From assembly GCF_024206475.1 (NCBI RefSeq), contig NZ_JAMBPR010000012.1, forward strand, positions 1 to 64,000: 64,000 nt of DNA. Reading direction: 5' to 3'. The translations under genes were made by a program, and so were the position numbers. Positions 16,319 to 25,146 of this stretch are shown here, one piece after another (positions within the stretch are counted from its first letter, which is position 1; each line of letters opens with the position of its first letter). The notes beneath the pieces were generated by a model. It searched no databases. It was not told the origin of the DNA and was given only the letters and a program-made list of their open reading frames with translations. The stretch comes from Paraburkholderia sp. CNPSo 3274. GTDB taxonomy: Bacteria > Pseudomonadota > Gammaproteobacteria > Burkholderiales > Burkholderiaceae.

Positions 16319-18001
16319 TCAGCCAAACTTCGCCGCGAGCCCCACCACCACGGGGCCCATGAGCGGCAAAAGGATGTTCGACAGCGCGTAGGTGATCGTG
16401 TAGCCGATCACGGGAGTCGAGTTGCCGGCTACGCCGACGAGCGCACTGATCGCCGGCGTGCTGCACTGCTGGCCTGCAATCGCGCCGAGCAGCATCGGCG
16501 CTTCGAGCTTCAGGAACATGTGCCCGATCCAGAGTGAAAGGAGCCCGGGAATCAGCACCATCAGAATGCCGGCGAGCGGCAGCGCGAGACCGTACTCGCG
16601 CACGAGCTTGATGGCGTCGGGACCGGCGGAGAGCCCGACGGCCGCGATGAAAGTGGCAAGGCCAAAGTCCTTGAGCACCTGCGCGGCGGCCGAGGGCAGC
16701 GAGCCCACCACGGGGAAATGCGAGCGCAGCCAGCCGAAGAACAGACCCGAGAGCAGGCACCCACCGCCCGTGCCGAGCACCAGCGTGACGCCGCCCACGT
16801 TCACGCCGAAACGCCCGATCATCATGCCGACCAGCACGCCGAGGCCCAGATAGACGAAGTCGGTCTTCTGGGTGTGCTGGATCACGTAGCCAAGACGCTT
16901 CGCGCCGCGCGCGACGTCGGAGGGCGTGCCGACCAGCGTCAGCACGTCGCCGCGATGCACGACCATACCGGGCAAGGCGGGCACCGTGGTGTCGAGCCGC
17001 GTGATCGCGCCTACGTAGATGCCGCGGCCCGCTTCCGGCGCGGCGCGCTCGCGCATTTGCGCGAGCGTCAGGCCGTTGACGTCGCGCTGCGTGACCATCA
17101 CATCCACGCGTTTGGCGAGCAGCTTGAACAAGCCCTCGCCCGGCATCTCTGCGCCCAAACTGCTTGCAGCTTCGATCACGGCTTCGCGGCGCCCGGCGAT
17201 CAGCACGATGTCGTCCGGCTGCAGCACGGACTGCGCGTTGGCGTCGAGCTGGCGTCCATCGCGCAGCACGTACTCGATCGTGACGTTGTTGCCAAAGCGC
17301 GCCTCGAAGGCTGCGACTGCGGTGCCTGCCGCGGGTCCCGCGTTGAACGCGCGCCCTTCCAGCGGCGCGAGCGCGAGCCGCTGCCCTTCGTCGAGCGCGC
17401 CGTCGCCGCCGAGCTTGCGATACAGGCGCGCGGCCTCTTCGCGCAGGTTCACGCGCAGGATGAGCGGTGCAATCTGGCTCGTGAAGAGCACGATGGTGAT
17501 GAGGCCAAAGAGGTAGCTCACGCTGTACGCGGTCACGATGTGCGCCTGCAGCGTGCTCACCTGGGCCTCGGTGAGGCCCAGGCGCGTGATCGCCTCGGAA
17601 GCCGTGCCAATCACGGCCGATTCGGTCGCCGCTCCCGCGAGCAGGCCCGCCGCGGTGCCCGCATCGAGCTTCATCACGACGACCGCGATCATGATGAGCG
17701 CCATGACCGAGACGATCTCGACGATCGAGAGAAGTCCGTAGCGCCAGCCGCGGCCGACGTTCGCGAAGAACTGCGGACCGCCCGTGAAGCCGAGCGCGAA
17801 GATGAAGAGTGCGAAGGCGATGTTCTTGAGGTCCGGCGCGATACGCGCGCCGGTTTGCCCGAGCACGAGCGCGACGATCAGCGTGCCGCACACTCCCCCG
17901 AGGGAGACCGGCCCGAAGCGGATGGAACCAATCAGATAACCGAGCGCGAGGCTCACGAACAGGGCAATCTCGGGTTGCGACTTCAGCAATTCGACGATCA
18001 T
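16319..18001 (-). CDS. AspT/YidE-family aspartate:alanine exchanger (upstream copy)
   Basis: This 560-residue protein is the tandem paralogue of the next gene, with the same two membrane blocks around two TrkA-C-like cytosolic domains. Matching motifs include 'GGGCLLSGLFFGWLRSHFP' and 'KDFGLATFIAAVGLSAGPDA'. The copies diverge clearly in the cytosolic middle, so they may differ in substrate or form a heteromer. It is the first gene of the aspT-aspT-decarboxylase group on the minus strand, about 100 bp before the second copy. It is divergent from a LysR gene over a 568-bp AT-rich spacer, which suggests LysR control. The initiator ATG has no strong ribosome-binding site. Confidence 0.88.
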   Translation of the reverse strand: MIVELLKSQPEIALFVSLALGYLIGSIRFGPVSLGGVCGTLIVALVLGQTGARIAPDLKNIAFALFIFALGFTGGPQFFANVGRGWRYGLLSIVEIVSVMALIMIAVVVMKLDAGTAAGLLAGAATESAVIGTASEAITRLGLTEAQVSTLQAHIVTAYSVSYLFGLITIVLFTSQIAPLILRVNLREEAARLYRKLGGDGALDEGQRLALAPLEGRAFNAGPAAGTAVAAFEARFGNNVTIEYVLRDGRQLDANAQSVLQPDDIVLIAGRREAVIEAASSLGAEMPGEGLFKLLAKRVDVMVTQRDVNGLTLAQMRERAAPEAGRGIYVGAITRLDTTVPALPGMVVHRGDVLTLVGTPSDVARGAKRLGYVIQHTQKTDFVYLGLGVLVGMMIGRFGVNVGGVTLVLGTGGGCLLSGLFFGWLRSHFPVVGSLPSAAAQVLKDFGLATFIAAVGLSAGPDAIKLVREYGLALPLAGILMVLIPGLLSLWIGHMFLKLEAPMLLGAIAGQQCSTPAISALVGVAGNSTPVIGYTITYALSNILLPLMGPVVVGLAAKFG

Positions 18002-18569
18002 GTCTGGTCTGCCGATTTACGTTTTAGTGAGCCCGAAAGCATGCTCGAAATGAGCGACACTGCATATTAAATAACATGCAATGCTAATGCCGGTCGTTAT
18101 TTTCCCCATATGCAACAATTCTTTCACACAGCAAAAGAATCCGTGCGCACTTATTGCCGGCTTGTGAATGACGATGAATTCACAGACCGCAATGACTCTC
18201 AATGTGCCGCAGGCGGAGGCGAATCCGCCATGAATCTGACAGACTCAATAGATATCCGCTGTCTGCATGAATTGCACAAACACGTTATCCGCAATGCACA
18301 AATAGTTGATAGTGACAAAAACGCACAACATATTCCTCATTCAATACACACCCGTTGCGTATTGGATTTTTTACAAGCAAGAAATGCTGCCGCGTGTCGA
18401 GATAGATATTGTAATTCTCAACGACTGTCAATATTATTTTTGTTAGATTCCCGCAGTGGTCCATTCGAGGCGCATTGGCCAGAACAACGCGACACACCGC
18501 TTCGTTCAACTTCGCCAGCAGTCGTAGTGGCCCTCAACCGGTCCATGCATCGAGCATACGAGGCTACAC
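18002..18569. other. AT-rich divergent regulatory region (aspT-like / lysR)
   Basis: About 570 bases between divergent genes, clearly richer in A and T than the surrounding coding DNA, especially 18060-18450. I see no gene with recognisable features. It probably holds the promoters and operators of the exchanger operon and the LysR gene. The length and composition are unusual for this compact region and could reflect transferred or decayed sequence. Confidence 0.5.
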
Positions 18570-19532
18570 ATGAACCAGATACACGCCATGCGCGTCTTCG
18601 TCAGGGTTGCGGAAACCGAGAGCTTTCGTCGCGCCGCGCAGCAGCTCGACGTCTCCAACGCGCTCGTCACGCGCTCCGTCGCGATGCTCGAGGCGCACCT
18701 GAATACACGCCTCATCAATCGCACCACGCGCAATCTCGCGCTTACCGAGGCAGGCTTGCGCTACCTCGAAGGCTGTCGTTGCGTGCTGGAGGAACTCGAT
18801 CATCTGGAGCGCTCACTGGCGCACACGGAAAGCGAGCCAAGCGGCACGCTGCGCGTGGTGGCCGCGGGCGCGCTCTCGCTCGCCACGCTCACGCCGCTCA
18901 TCGACGGTTACCGGCGTCTGTATCCGCGCGTGAACGTGCGCCTCACGCTCGCCGAACGGCCCGTGGATCTCATGGAAGATGGCTTCGATGTGGGCATCGT
19001 CGGCGCCACGCCCGCACGCAACGACGAGTGCGTGGAGCGCGCGCTCGGCATCACGACGTTCGTTCCCTGCGCGGCTCCCGCGTGGCTCGCCGAGCACGGC
19101 GAGCCGCATACGCCTGAGCAGCTCGCGCAGTGTGCGGCGGTCGCGCTGCCTCCGGAGGAGCGCAGCGCGACGTGGCAGTTCGCGAAGCCCGGCGAGCGTG
19201 CCCAACAGGTCACGCTGCAGCCCGGCTACGCCGTCAACAACATGCTGATGGTGCGGCTCGCCGCGCTGGCCGGCATGGGCGTGGCAATCGTGCCCGCGCC
19301 GCTCGTCGCCGACGACTTCACCGCGGGCACATTGCGCCGGCTCCTGCCCGACTATGACATCGACGATCCCGACGCGCGCATGTCCATCGTCTATCCGAGC
19401 CGCCAGTATCTGCCAGCGAAGACGCGCCGCTTCGTCGACTACACGGTCGAGCATTTCGAGCATGCGCATCATGCATCGCCAATGCCGGCGAGTTCCACTG
19501 GCGCACCCAGCCGGCCGCTGAGCGTGGCGTGA
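18570..19532 (+). CDS. LysR-family transcriptional regulator (aspartate cluster neighbour)
   Basis: This 320-residue LysR protein of the group with a short 'MNQIHAMRVFVRVAETESF' start has its helix-turn-helix at about residues 18-37 ('RRAAQQLDVSNALVTRSVAM'). The effector domain begins near residue 90 ('GTLRVVAAGALSLATL'). The last 25 residues are low complexity. It is divergent from the two AspT-like exchanger genes, the classic layout for a LysR activator and its target, though 568 bp is a long spacer. The inducer is unknown; aspartate is only a guess from context. Confidence 0.88.
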   Translation: MNQIHAMRVFVRVAETESFRRAAQQLDVSNALVTRSVAMLEAHLNTRLINRTTRNLALTEAGLRYLEGCRCVLEELDHLERSLAHTESEPSGTLRVVAAGALSLATLTPLIDGYRRLYPRVNVRLTLAERPVDLMEDGFDVGIVGATPARNDECVERALGITTFVPCAAPAWLAEHGEPHTPEQLAQCAAVALPPEERSATWQFAKPGERAQQVTLQPGYAVNNMLMVRLAALAGMGVAIVPAPLVADDFTAGTLRRLLPDYDIDDPDARMSIVYPSRQYLPAKTRRFVDYTVEHFEHAHHASPMPASSTGAPSRPLSVA

Positions 19533-19641
19533 GCCCATCGGGCGTGCGGAATGTGTACGTTGCGCGTGCGCCCGGTGGTTTGAGAACATGCCGCTTGCGA
19601 ACGCGCCGTTAGCGAACATGCCGTGCGCGCGCGACGGCGCA

Positions 19642-20187
19642 TCAGAACCGGGGCGAGTTGCCGTCGACCGGAACCAGCAGGCCCAGCTCGCCCGCGCCGC
19701 ACAGTTCGCGCAGCAATGCCGCTTCGCGCTCGTGCACTTCCACGGGAAGCCACAATGCCCCTGCCCACGCGAGGTAGCGCGCGCGATGCTGGCCATTGCG
19801 AAACGCCACCACGCCCTCGTGCGCGAGTCCGAACCATCCAGCCAGCCCGGCCACGCGACGTTTGCTGATCGTCACGTAGGGCATCTGCGGCACGCGCTCG
19901 TTGTCCGGATCGAGAAACTCACGAATGCCGCGCACCTTGCCGCTATGCCAGTCGTCGACAGGCTTGAGCACGTAGTCGGTGTCGTCGCGGTCGGCGCAGA
20001 GAAGCAGCTTGTGCAGATCGACGATCACGACGACATGGCGCGTGCCGTCGGTCGTGAAGACGCGCTTGAAGCGCACATGGTCATACGCGTCGTGGTCGGG
20101 CAACGGGACGGTCCAGAAGGGTCCACAAGCGGGATATGGCGAGGAATCCGATACGGAGGTGATGCTGGACATGGACGTCGATTGCAT
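19642..20187 (-). CDS. Plasmid fertility-inhibition-factor-like protein (ParB/Srx-like motif)
   Basis: This 181-residue protein has an N-terminus rich in Ser/Pro and a core with 'VVVIVDLHKLLLCADRD', 'VPQMPYVTISKRRVAGLAG' and 'VAFRNGQHRARYLAWAGA'. The 'RNGQHR' loop before a helix resembles the nucleotide-binding loop of the ParB/sulfiredoxin fold seen in plasmid fertility inhibition factors (FiwA/Osa type). Those proteins block conjugative transfer of other plasmids. The assignment is by motif impression only. It sits alone between a LysR gene and a crotonase gene, divergent from the latter, with no plasmid or conjugation genes nearby. No signal peptide or membrane segment is seen. Confidence 0.5.
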   Translation of the reverse strand: MQSTSMSSITSVSDSSPYPACGPFWTVPLPDHDAYDHVRFKRVFTTDGTRHVVVIVDLHKLLLCADRDDTDYVLKPVDDWHSGKVRGIREFLDPDNERVPQMPYVTISKRRVAGLAGWFGLAHEGVVAFRNGQHRARYLAWAGALWLPVEVHEREAALLRELCGAGELGLLVPVDGNSPRF

Positions 20188-20291
20188 GCGTACGGTTTAA
20201 GTAAGCGTAGTTCAGGAAATTAAACCGGCCTAAGCTACGGATGGACCATTAAATTTTTATGACGAATGCGGGGCGCATCGAGGAGCCGCAA

Positions 20292-21101
20292 ATGACGATC
20301 GAAACGTTCGGCGAGCACGTCCGTATCGAAGCGCACGAGCATGTAGCAATTCTCGTGCTCGACCGCCCGGCGCAGCGCAACGCCATCGACAGGCCGGTAG
20401 CGAATGCACTCGCTGCCGCCTTTACACGCTTCGAAAATAATCCCGCATGGCTCGCCGGCGTGCTGTACGGCGCGGGGGGCACCTTCTGCGCGGGCGCGGA
20501 CCTCACCGCACTCGCCGACCCCGAACGCCGCAATGAAATCCGCGCCGACGGCAGCGGCCCAGGCCCGCTCGGCCCCACGCGCATGTCGCTCAGCAAGCCC
20601 GTGATCGCAGCGATTTCAGGCTATGCCGTTGCGGGCGGCCTCGAACTCGCACTGCTGTGCGACCTGCGCGTGGTCGAAGAAGACGCGGTGCTCGGCGTGT
20701 TCTGCCGCCGCGTGGGCGTGCCGCTCATCGACGGCGGCACGGTGCGCCTGCCGCGCCTCATCGGCCTTTCGCGCGCACTCGATCTGATCCTCACGGGGCG
20801 CGCCGTCGATGCGCAGGAAGCTCTCGCGTTCGGCCTTGCCAATCGCGTGGTCGCAAAAGGCGGCGCGCGTCAGGCCGCCGAGCAACTTGCCGCGCAACTC
20901 GCGGCGCTACCGCAAGCGGCGTTGCTCGCGGACCGCCGCTCGGCGCTCGAACACAGCATGCTGCCCGACACTGCCGAGGCGCTGCGCCGCGAAGGCGCGC
21001 TCGGCTATCTCGCGGTGCTCGACGAAGGGCTCGCGCTCGCGGCGCGCTTCGCGGCCGGCGCGGGCCGTCATGGTGAACCGCTCGATCCACTCAAACCGTA
21101 G
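20292..21101 (+). CDS. Enoyl-CoA hydratase/isomerase (crotonase) family protein
   Basis: This 269-residue crotonase-fold protein acts on acyl-CoA thioesters. Oxyanion-hole segments are visible: 'GTFCAGADLTAL' near residues 66-77 and 'ISGYAVAGGLELALLCD' near 110-126. The acidic residue used by true hydratases at 'GVFCRRVGVPLIDGGTVRLP' is altered compared with classical enoyl-CoA hydratases, so the reaction is uncertain. The start at 20292 is chosen for the GAGGAG site nine bases upstream; an ATG at 20259 is in frame but poorly supported. It is monocistronic, divergent from the fertility-inhibition-like gene. Confidence 0.85.
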   Translation: MTIETFGEHVRIEAHEHVAILVLDRPAQRNAIDRPVANALAAAFTRFENNPAWLAGVLYGAGGTFCAGADLTALADPERRNEIRADGSGPGPLGPTRMSLSKPVIAAISGYAVAGGLELALLCDLRVVEEDAVLGVFCRRVGVPLIDGGTVRLPRLIGLSRALDLILTGRAVDAQEALAFGLANRVVAKGGARQAAEQLAAQLAALPQAALLADRRSALEHSMLPDTAEALRREGALGYLAVLDEGLALAARFAAGAGRHGEPLDPLKP

Positions 21102-21351
21102 TCAGCTAAACGTAAATCGCACGCGAACCTCGCGACAGTCGATTGAAGTGTCGATGGCCACCGTGCGCAGCGCTTGACGCTTGAAGGCGCACGCGCGACC
21201 CGCTACATTGAAATTGATCCGCGCCGCCGCCCCCACCCCTGTCCCTGCCGCCATGTGTAATGACGCTGAGTACGCCTGCGTCTAACGGCAATCTTCAGAC
21301 GAACCATCCCGGCGCCCCCCTTCCCTGATGCCGCATCACGGGAGAGCTCTC

Positions 21352-23169
21352 ATGCCGACGTATCGAATCATCCGCTTCGCGGACTTCGAACTCGACGTCG
21401 AGCGGTACCAGTTGCGCCGAGAAGGTGCGGAGGTCCGGCTGGAGCGGTTGCCCATGGATCTTCTGATCCTGCTTGCCTCGCGCCGCGGCGAGCTGATCTC
21501 GCGCGCGGACATCGTCGACCGGCTGTGGGCCGGCAGCCCCTTTCGCGACACGGACAACGGCCTGAACACGGCGATCCGCAAGATCCGCATCGCGCTCGCC
21601 GACGACCCCGCCAATCCACGTCACCTCATCACGGTGAAGGGCAAGGGCTACCGGTTCGACGGCATCCTGCCCGAGTCGTCCGAGGTTCACGGTGCGCCGG
21701 CCGCCGCGCGCGACTCGCACGCGCCGCGCGAGAGCGAGCACGCGCCGCCCGCGGCACGGATGCTGGTGCTGCCGTTCACCAACCACACAGGCGACGCGAG
21801 CCAGGAGAGCCTGTGCTGCCAGCTTGCCGACGAGATCTCTGTCACGCTCGGCGCGCTCAACCCGGAGCGCCTGCTCACGATCGCGCGCACCACGGCAGCG
21901 CGTTACCGCGCGACGCAAAAGAGCATCGGCGAGATCGCGCGCGAGCTGAAGCTCGACTTCGTGCTCGAAGGCTCGCTCACGCGCGCGGGGCAGCAAACAC
22001 GCATCGTCACGCGTCTGATCCGCTGCGCCGACGAAGCGCAGATCTGGAGCCGCGCACACGAAAGCGCCACGCAAGGCGCGCTCGACATCCTCAAGGAAGC
22101 GGTCGCGGCGCTCGCCGAGAACCTGCCGTCCACGCTATCCGAGCAGCAGCGCACGCGCCTCGAGCGCCGCCTGCCTGTCGATCCCGCCGCGCACGACGCG
22201 TATGTGCGCGGGCGTTTCTTCTGGTATCGCCGCGTGCATTTCGAAGCGGGCTTTTGCGCGCATCACGGCATCGACGGCGAAGACTTCGTGCGCAGCCGAA
22301 CCTACTTCGAGGCCGCGCTCGAGCACGACCCGAGCTACGCGCTCGGCTATACGGGCCTTTCGAACTACTACGGATCGACAGTGGTGCATGGCTTCGTCGC
22401 GCCCGACGATGGCTGGCCGATCGCGCGCTCGCTTGCCGAAAGCGCGCTCGAACTCGACCCGGACCTGCCCGAGGCGCATCACGCCCTCGCCGCCGTGCGC
22501 TACTTCTATGACTGGGACTGGGACCAGGCCGAGGCCGGCTTCAAGGATGCCCTAAGGCGCAACCCGAGTTATCCGGAGGCGCATCGGCTCTACGCGCGCA
22601 TGCTCGTGGCGGCGGGACGACGCGCAGAAGGCGACGCCGCGATGGAGCGCGCAGAACGTATCGATCCGCTGGCGTTCCAGGGGTCGCGCGCGTTCGGCAT
22701 GGTGATGTCGGGCAGGCATGCGGAAGTCGTGAGCGAATATCTCGCGCCGGGGCACATGGACCATCCGCCACTCGTTTATCAGTTGCTCGCTACCGCGTTC
22801 GAAGTGAAAAAGTTTTACGCGCAGGCCGTAGATGCCACCGTCGAAGCGCTCGAACGCTGCAACCAGCAAGCGCGCGCGACCACCATTCGCGCTCGCTGGG
22901 AAACGGGCGGCTATGACGCGGTGCTGCGCTGGTATCTGGAGGACCTGCTCGCGCGGCGGCGGGCCCGGTACACCTCGCCGCTACTCATCGCCGAGGCCTA
23001 CGCGCGCCTCGCGCATCCCGACGAAATGTTCCGGTGGCTCGAGACGGCGCTGGCCGAGCGCAGTTCGCGGCTATGCGAGTTGCGCACGAATCCATGGTTC
23101 GCGCCCTGGCGTCCAACGGGGCGCATGCGGCTCATCGAAAAACATATTGGCGGCGGCCCGACACGCTGA
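21352..23169 (+). CDS. Winged-helix (CadC/ToxR-type) regulator with TolB-like and TPR domains
   Basis: The protein is 605 residues. An OmpR/CadC-type winged helix fills residues 1-105 ('NTAIRKIRIALADDPANPRH', 'TVKGKGYRF'). A domain near 135-270 ('VLPFTNHTGDASQESLCCQL', 'VLEGSLTRAGQQTRIVTRLI') resembles the N-terminal domain of TolB seen in cyclase-linked regulators. Tetratricopeptide-like helices run to the C-terminus. There is no membrane segment, so it is probably a cytoplasmic one-component regulator. GGGAGAG just upstream supports the start at 21352. The ligand and targets are unknown; no obvious partner gene lies beside it. Confidence 0.82.
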   Translation: MPTYRIIRFADFELDVERYQLRREGAEVRLERLPMDLLILLASRRGELISRADIVDRLWAGSPFRDTDNGLNTAIRKIRIALADDPANPRHLITVKGKGYRFDGILPESSEVHGAPAAARDSHAPRESEHAPPAARMLVLPFTNHTGDASQESLCCQLADEISVTLGALNPERLLTIARTTAARYRATQKSIGEIARELKLDFVLEGSLTRAGQQTRIVTRLIRCADEAQIWSRAHESATQGALDILKEAVAALAENLPSTLSEQQRTRLERRLPVDPAAHDAYVRGRFFWYRRVHFEAGFCAHHGIDGEDFVRSRTYFEAALEHDPSYALGYTGLSNYYGSTVVHGFVAPDDGWPIARSLAESALELDPDLPEAHHALAAVRYFYDWDWDQAEAGFKDALRRNPSYPEAHRLYARMLVAAGRRAEGDAAMERAERIDPLAFQGSRAFGMVMSGRHAEVVSEYLAPGHMDHPPLVYQLLATAFEVKKFYAQAVDATVEALERCNQQARATTIRARWETGGYDAVLRWYLEDLLARRRARYTSPLLIAEAYARLAHPDEMFRWLETALAERSSRLCELRTNPWFAPWRPTGRMRLIEKHIGGGPTR

Positions 23170-23235
23170 GCGGTTGGTGCAGATCGCGAGAGCGCGTCGC
23201 GTCGCCGTCCTGATACGTCGGTCTCCCTAGTTGAC

Positions 23236-23502
23236 TCAGTTACCGTGATAGAGCCCTTCGCTCAGCGCTTTCTGCTGGCCCGATTGCTCGGAGCGCACCA
23301 GGTCCTGATAGACCTGCGCGTGCGTGAGCGCCATCGGCGCGCCCGAAGCGCCTGTCGACATCGGTGAGCCGCCCACGTCCTGCGCAACGGGCGGCGTGCT
23401 GGCCTGTGTCTGGTCGTCGCTCTGCGATTGCGCCAGCGCGCTACCTGCGAATAAGGCGGCCGCTGCGGCCACCGCGACGCGTACTGTGGTCATCGTGTTC
23501 AT
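23236..23502 (-). CDS. DUF4148-family small secreted protein
   Basis: This 88-residue protein has a clear signal peptide ('VAVAAAAALFAGSALAQS', cleavage after ALA) and a C-terminal motif 'LTHAQVYQDLVRSEQSG', typical of DUF4148 proteins that are abundant in Burkholderia and relatives. It is probably periplasmic; function is unknown. TGGAG nine bases upstream supports the start at 23502; an alternative ATG lies at 23493. It converges on the winged-helix gene and is divergent from an MFS gene. Confidence 0.85.
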   Translation of the reverse strand: MNTMTTVRVAVAAAAALFAGSALAQSQSDDQTQASTPPVAQDVGGSPMSTGASGAPMALTHAQVYQDLVRSEQSGQQKALSEGLYHGN

Positions 23503-23839
23503 GTCATCGCTCCAGGAGGGTTGCGCATGTTCGTTTCCGTCATGCGCGGGACGGACGACGCGAGGGCGGGCGGGCCGGATGGCGGACTGTTTCGCTCGTT
23601 GGATCGTGTGGGTATCGTGCTGCCCGCGAGCGCGTCGCGCCATGCACGCAACCTGTAGAAATCGTCAAGAAATGTGAAGGAACGGTGAACGAGGTCCGGC
23701 GAGAAAAGCTGTTGTTTTCCCAACAGCATTGAAAATGCGTTCCGTATGCGTTGTGGCAGGTTTCAGTACAATTCCGCGTTGACTTAAATAAAACGGCTTC
23801 GCGCTTAGGCCCGTCGCCGTCCTGCGCCCACCACACGCC
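23503..23839. other. Intergenic region between DUF4148 gene and MFS gene
   Basis: About 340 bases between divergent genes without a supportable gene. A 7-bp perfect inverted repeat (GCTGTTG, 6-base loop, CAACAGC) sits at 23708-23727 in an AT-richer part and could be an operator or a short hairpin. Promoters for both genes should lie here. Confidence 0.4.
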
Positions 23840-25024
23840 ATGCCCTTGCCTCTGCTCGCCCTTGCCGTTGCCGCCTTTGGTATCGGTACCACCGAATTCG
23901 TCATCATGGGCCTGCTGCCCGACGTTGCGCGCGACCTGAGCGTCTCGATCCCCGCGGCCGGCATGCTCGTCTCGGCCTACGCGCTCGGCGTGACGATCGG
24001 CGCGCCCATCGTCGCCATCGCCATTGCCAATGTGCCGCGCAAGCAAGCGCTCATGCGCTTGATCGGCATCTTCATCGTCGGCAACCTGTTGTGTGCGCTC
24101 GCCCCCAACTACTCGATCCTGATGGCCGCGCGCATCGTCACCGCGTTCTGCCACGGCGCGTTCTTCGGCATCGGCTCGGTGGTCGCGGCCGGCCTCGTCG
24201 CGCCGAACCGCCGCGCCCAGGCCATCGCGCTCATGTTCACGGGCTTGACGCTCGCCAACGTGCTGGGCGTGCCGCTCGGCACGGCGCTCGGCCAGATCGC
24301 CGGCTGGCGCACGACGTTCTGGGCCGTGACGGCCATCGGCATCCTCGCGGCGGCGGCGCTGCAGGTGTGCCTGCCCGCGAAGATCGAAATGCAGAAGGCG
24401 AGCCTCGTGCATGAGTTCGGCGTGCTGAAGAACCCGCAGGTGCTCATGGTGCTCGGCATGAGCGTGCTGGCCTCGGCCAGCCTCTTCGCGGTGTTCACCT
24501 ACATCACGCCGATTCTCGAAGACGTGACCGGTTTCTCGCCGCATGAAGTCACGTTCGTGCTGCTGCTGTTCGGCCTTGGGCTCACGGTAGGCAGCACGCT
24601 GGGCGGCAAGCTCGCCGACTGGAAGCTGATGCGCTCACTGCTCACGTTCCTCGCCATGATCGCCGTGGTGCTCGCCGCATTCTCGCTGACCATGCACGAC
24701 CCGATCGCGGCCATGGCGACGATCTTCGTGTGGGGCATTCTCGCGTTCGCGATCGTGCCGCCATTGCAGATGCTGATCGTCAACCGCGCGAGCGATGCGC
24801 CCAACCTCGCCTCCACGCTCAACCAGGGCGCATTCAATCTCGGCAATGCAGGCGGCGCGTGGATTGGGGGCGTGGCGATCAGCGCGGGCGCGCCGCTCAC
24901 GGCGCTGCCGTGGGTGGGCGTGGCCACCGCTTTCGCGGCGCTCGCGCTCACGCTGGTTTCGGCGCAAATCGAGCGGCGCGCGCGCCGCCGCGTGGCGGTT
25001 TCCGCGCCGACTTCCTGCGCGTGA
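23840..25024 (+). CDS. MFS transporter, AraJ/YdhP-like (DHA1 group)
   Basis: This 394-residue protein has 12 predicted membrane segments. 'FGIGTTEFVIMGLLPDVARD' at the N-terminus is characteristic of the AraJ/YdhP/SotB-like sugar- or drug-efflux group, and 'HGAFFGIGSVVAAGLVAP' and 'NVLGVPLGTALGQ' are the family's motif B/C regions. The protein ends in a short basic tail. The start at 23840 places the first membrane segment right at the N-terminus, as usual for the group. The next gene is a second MFS transporter of another group 122 bp on, so co-transcription is possible but not certain. Confidence 0.88.
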   Translation: MPLPLLALAVAAFGIGTTEFVIMGLLPDVARDLSVSIPAAGMLVSAYALGVTIGAPIVAIAIANVPRKQALMRLIGIFIVGNLLCALAPNYSILMAARIVTAFCHGAFFGIGSVVAAGLVAPNRRAQAIALMFTGLTLANVLGVPLGTALGQIAGWRTTFWAVTAIGILAAAALQVCLPAKIEMQKASLVHEFGVLKNPQVLMVLGMSVLASASLFAVFTYITPILEDVTGFSPHEVTFVLLLFGLGLTVGSTLGGKLADWKLMRSLLTFLAMIAVVLAAFSLTMHDPIAAMATIFVWGILAFAIVPPLQMLIVNRASDAPNLASTLNQGAFNLGNAGGAWIGGVAISAGAPLTALPWVGVATAFAALALTLVSAQIERRARRRVAVSAPTSCA

Positions 25025-25146
25025 CGCTTTTTTCGATGCAAACATGGACGGGCGCCAAGAGCATTGAGTCGCGTTGAGGCGCGCGTGCTCAACCTGAGGC
25101 ACGCCTGCGCCGCGATTTTCGTGCGCGCGTAGTAGGATCTCGCCCG

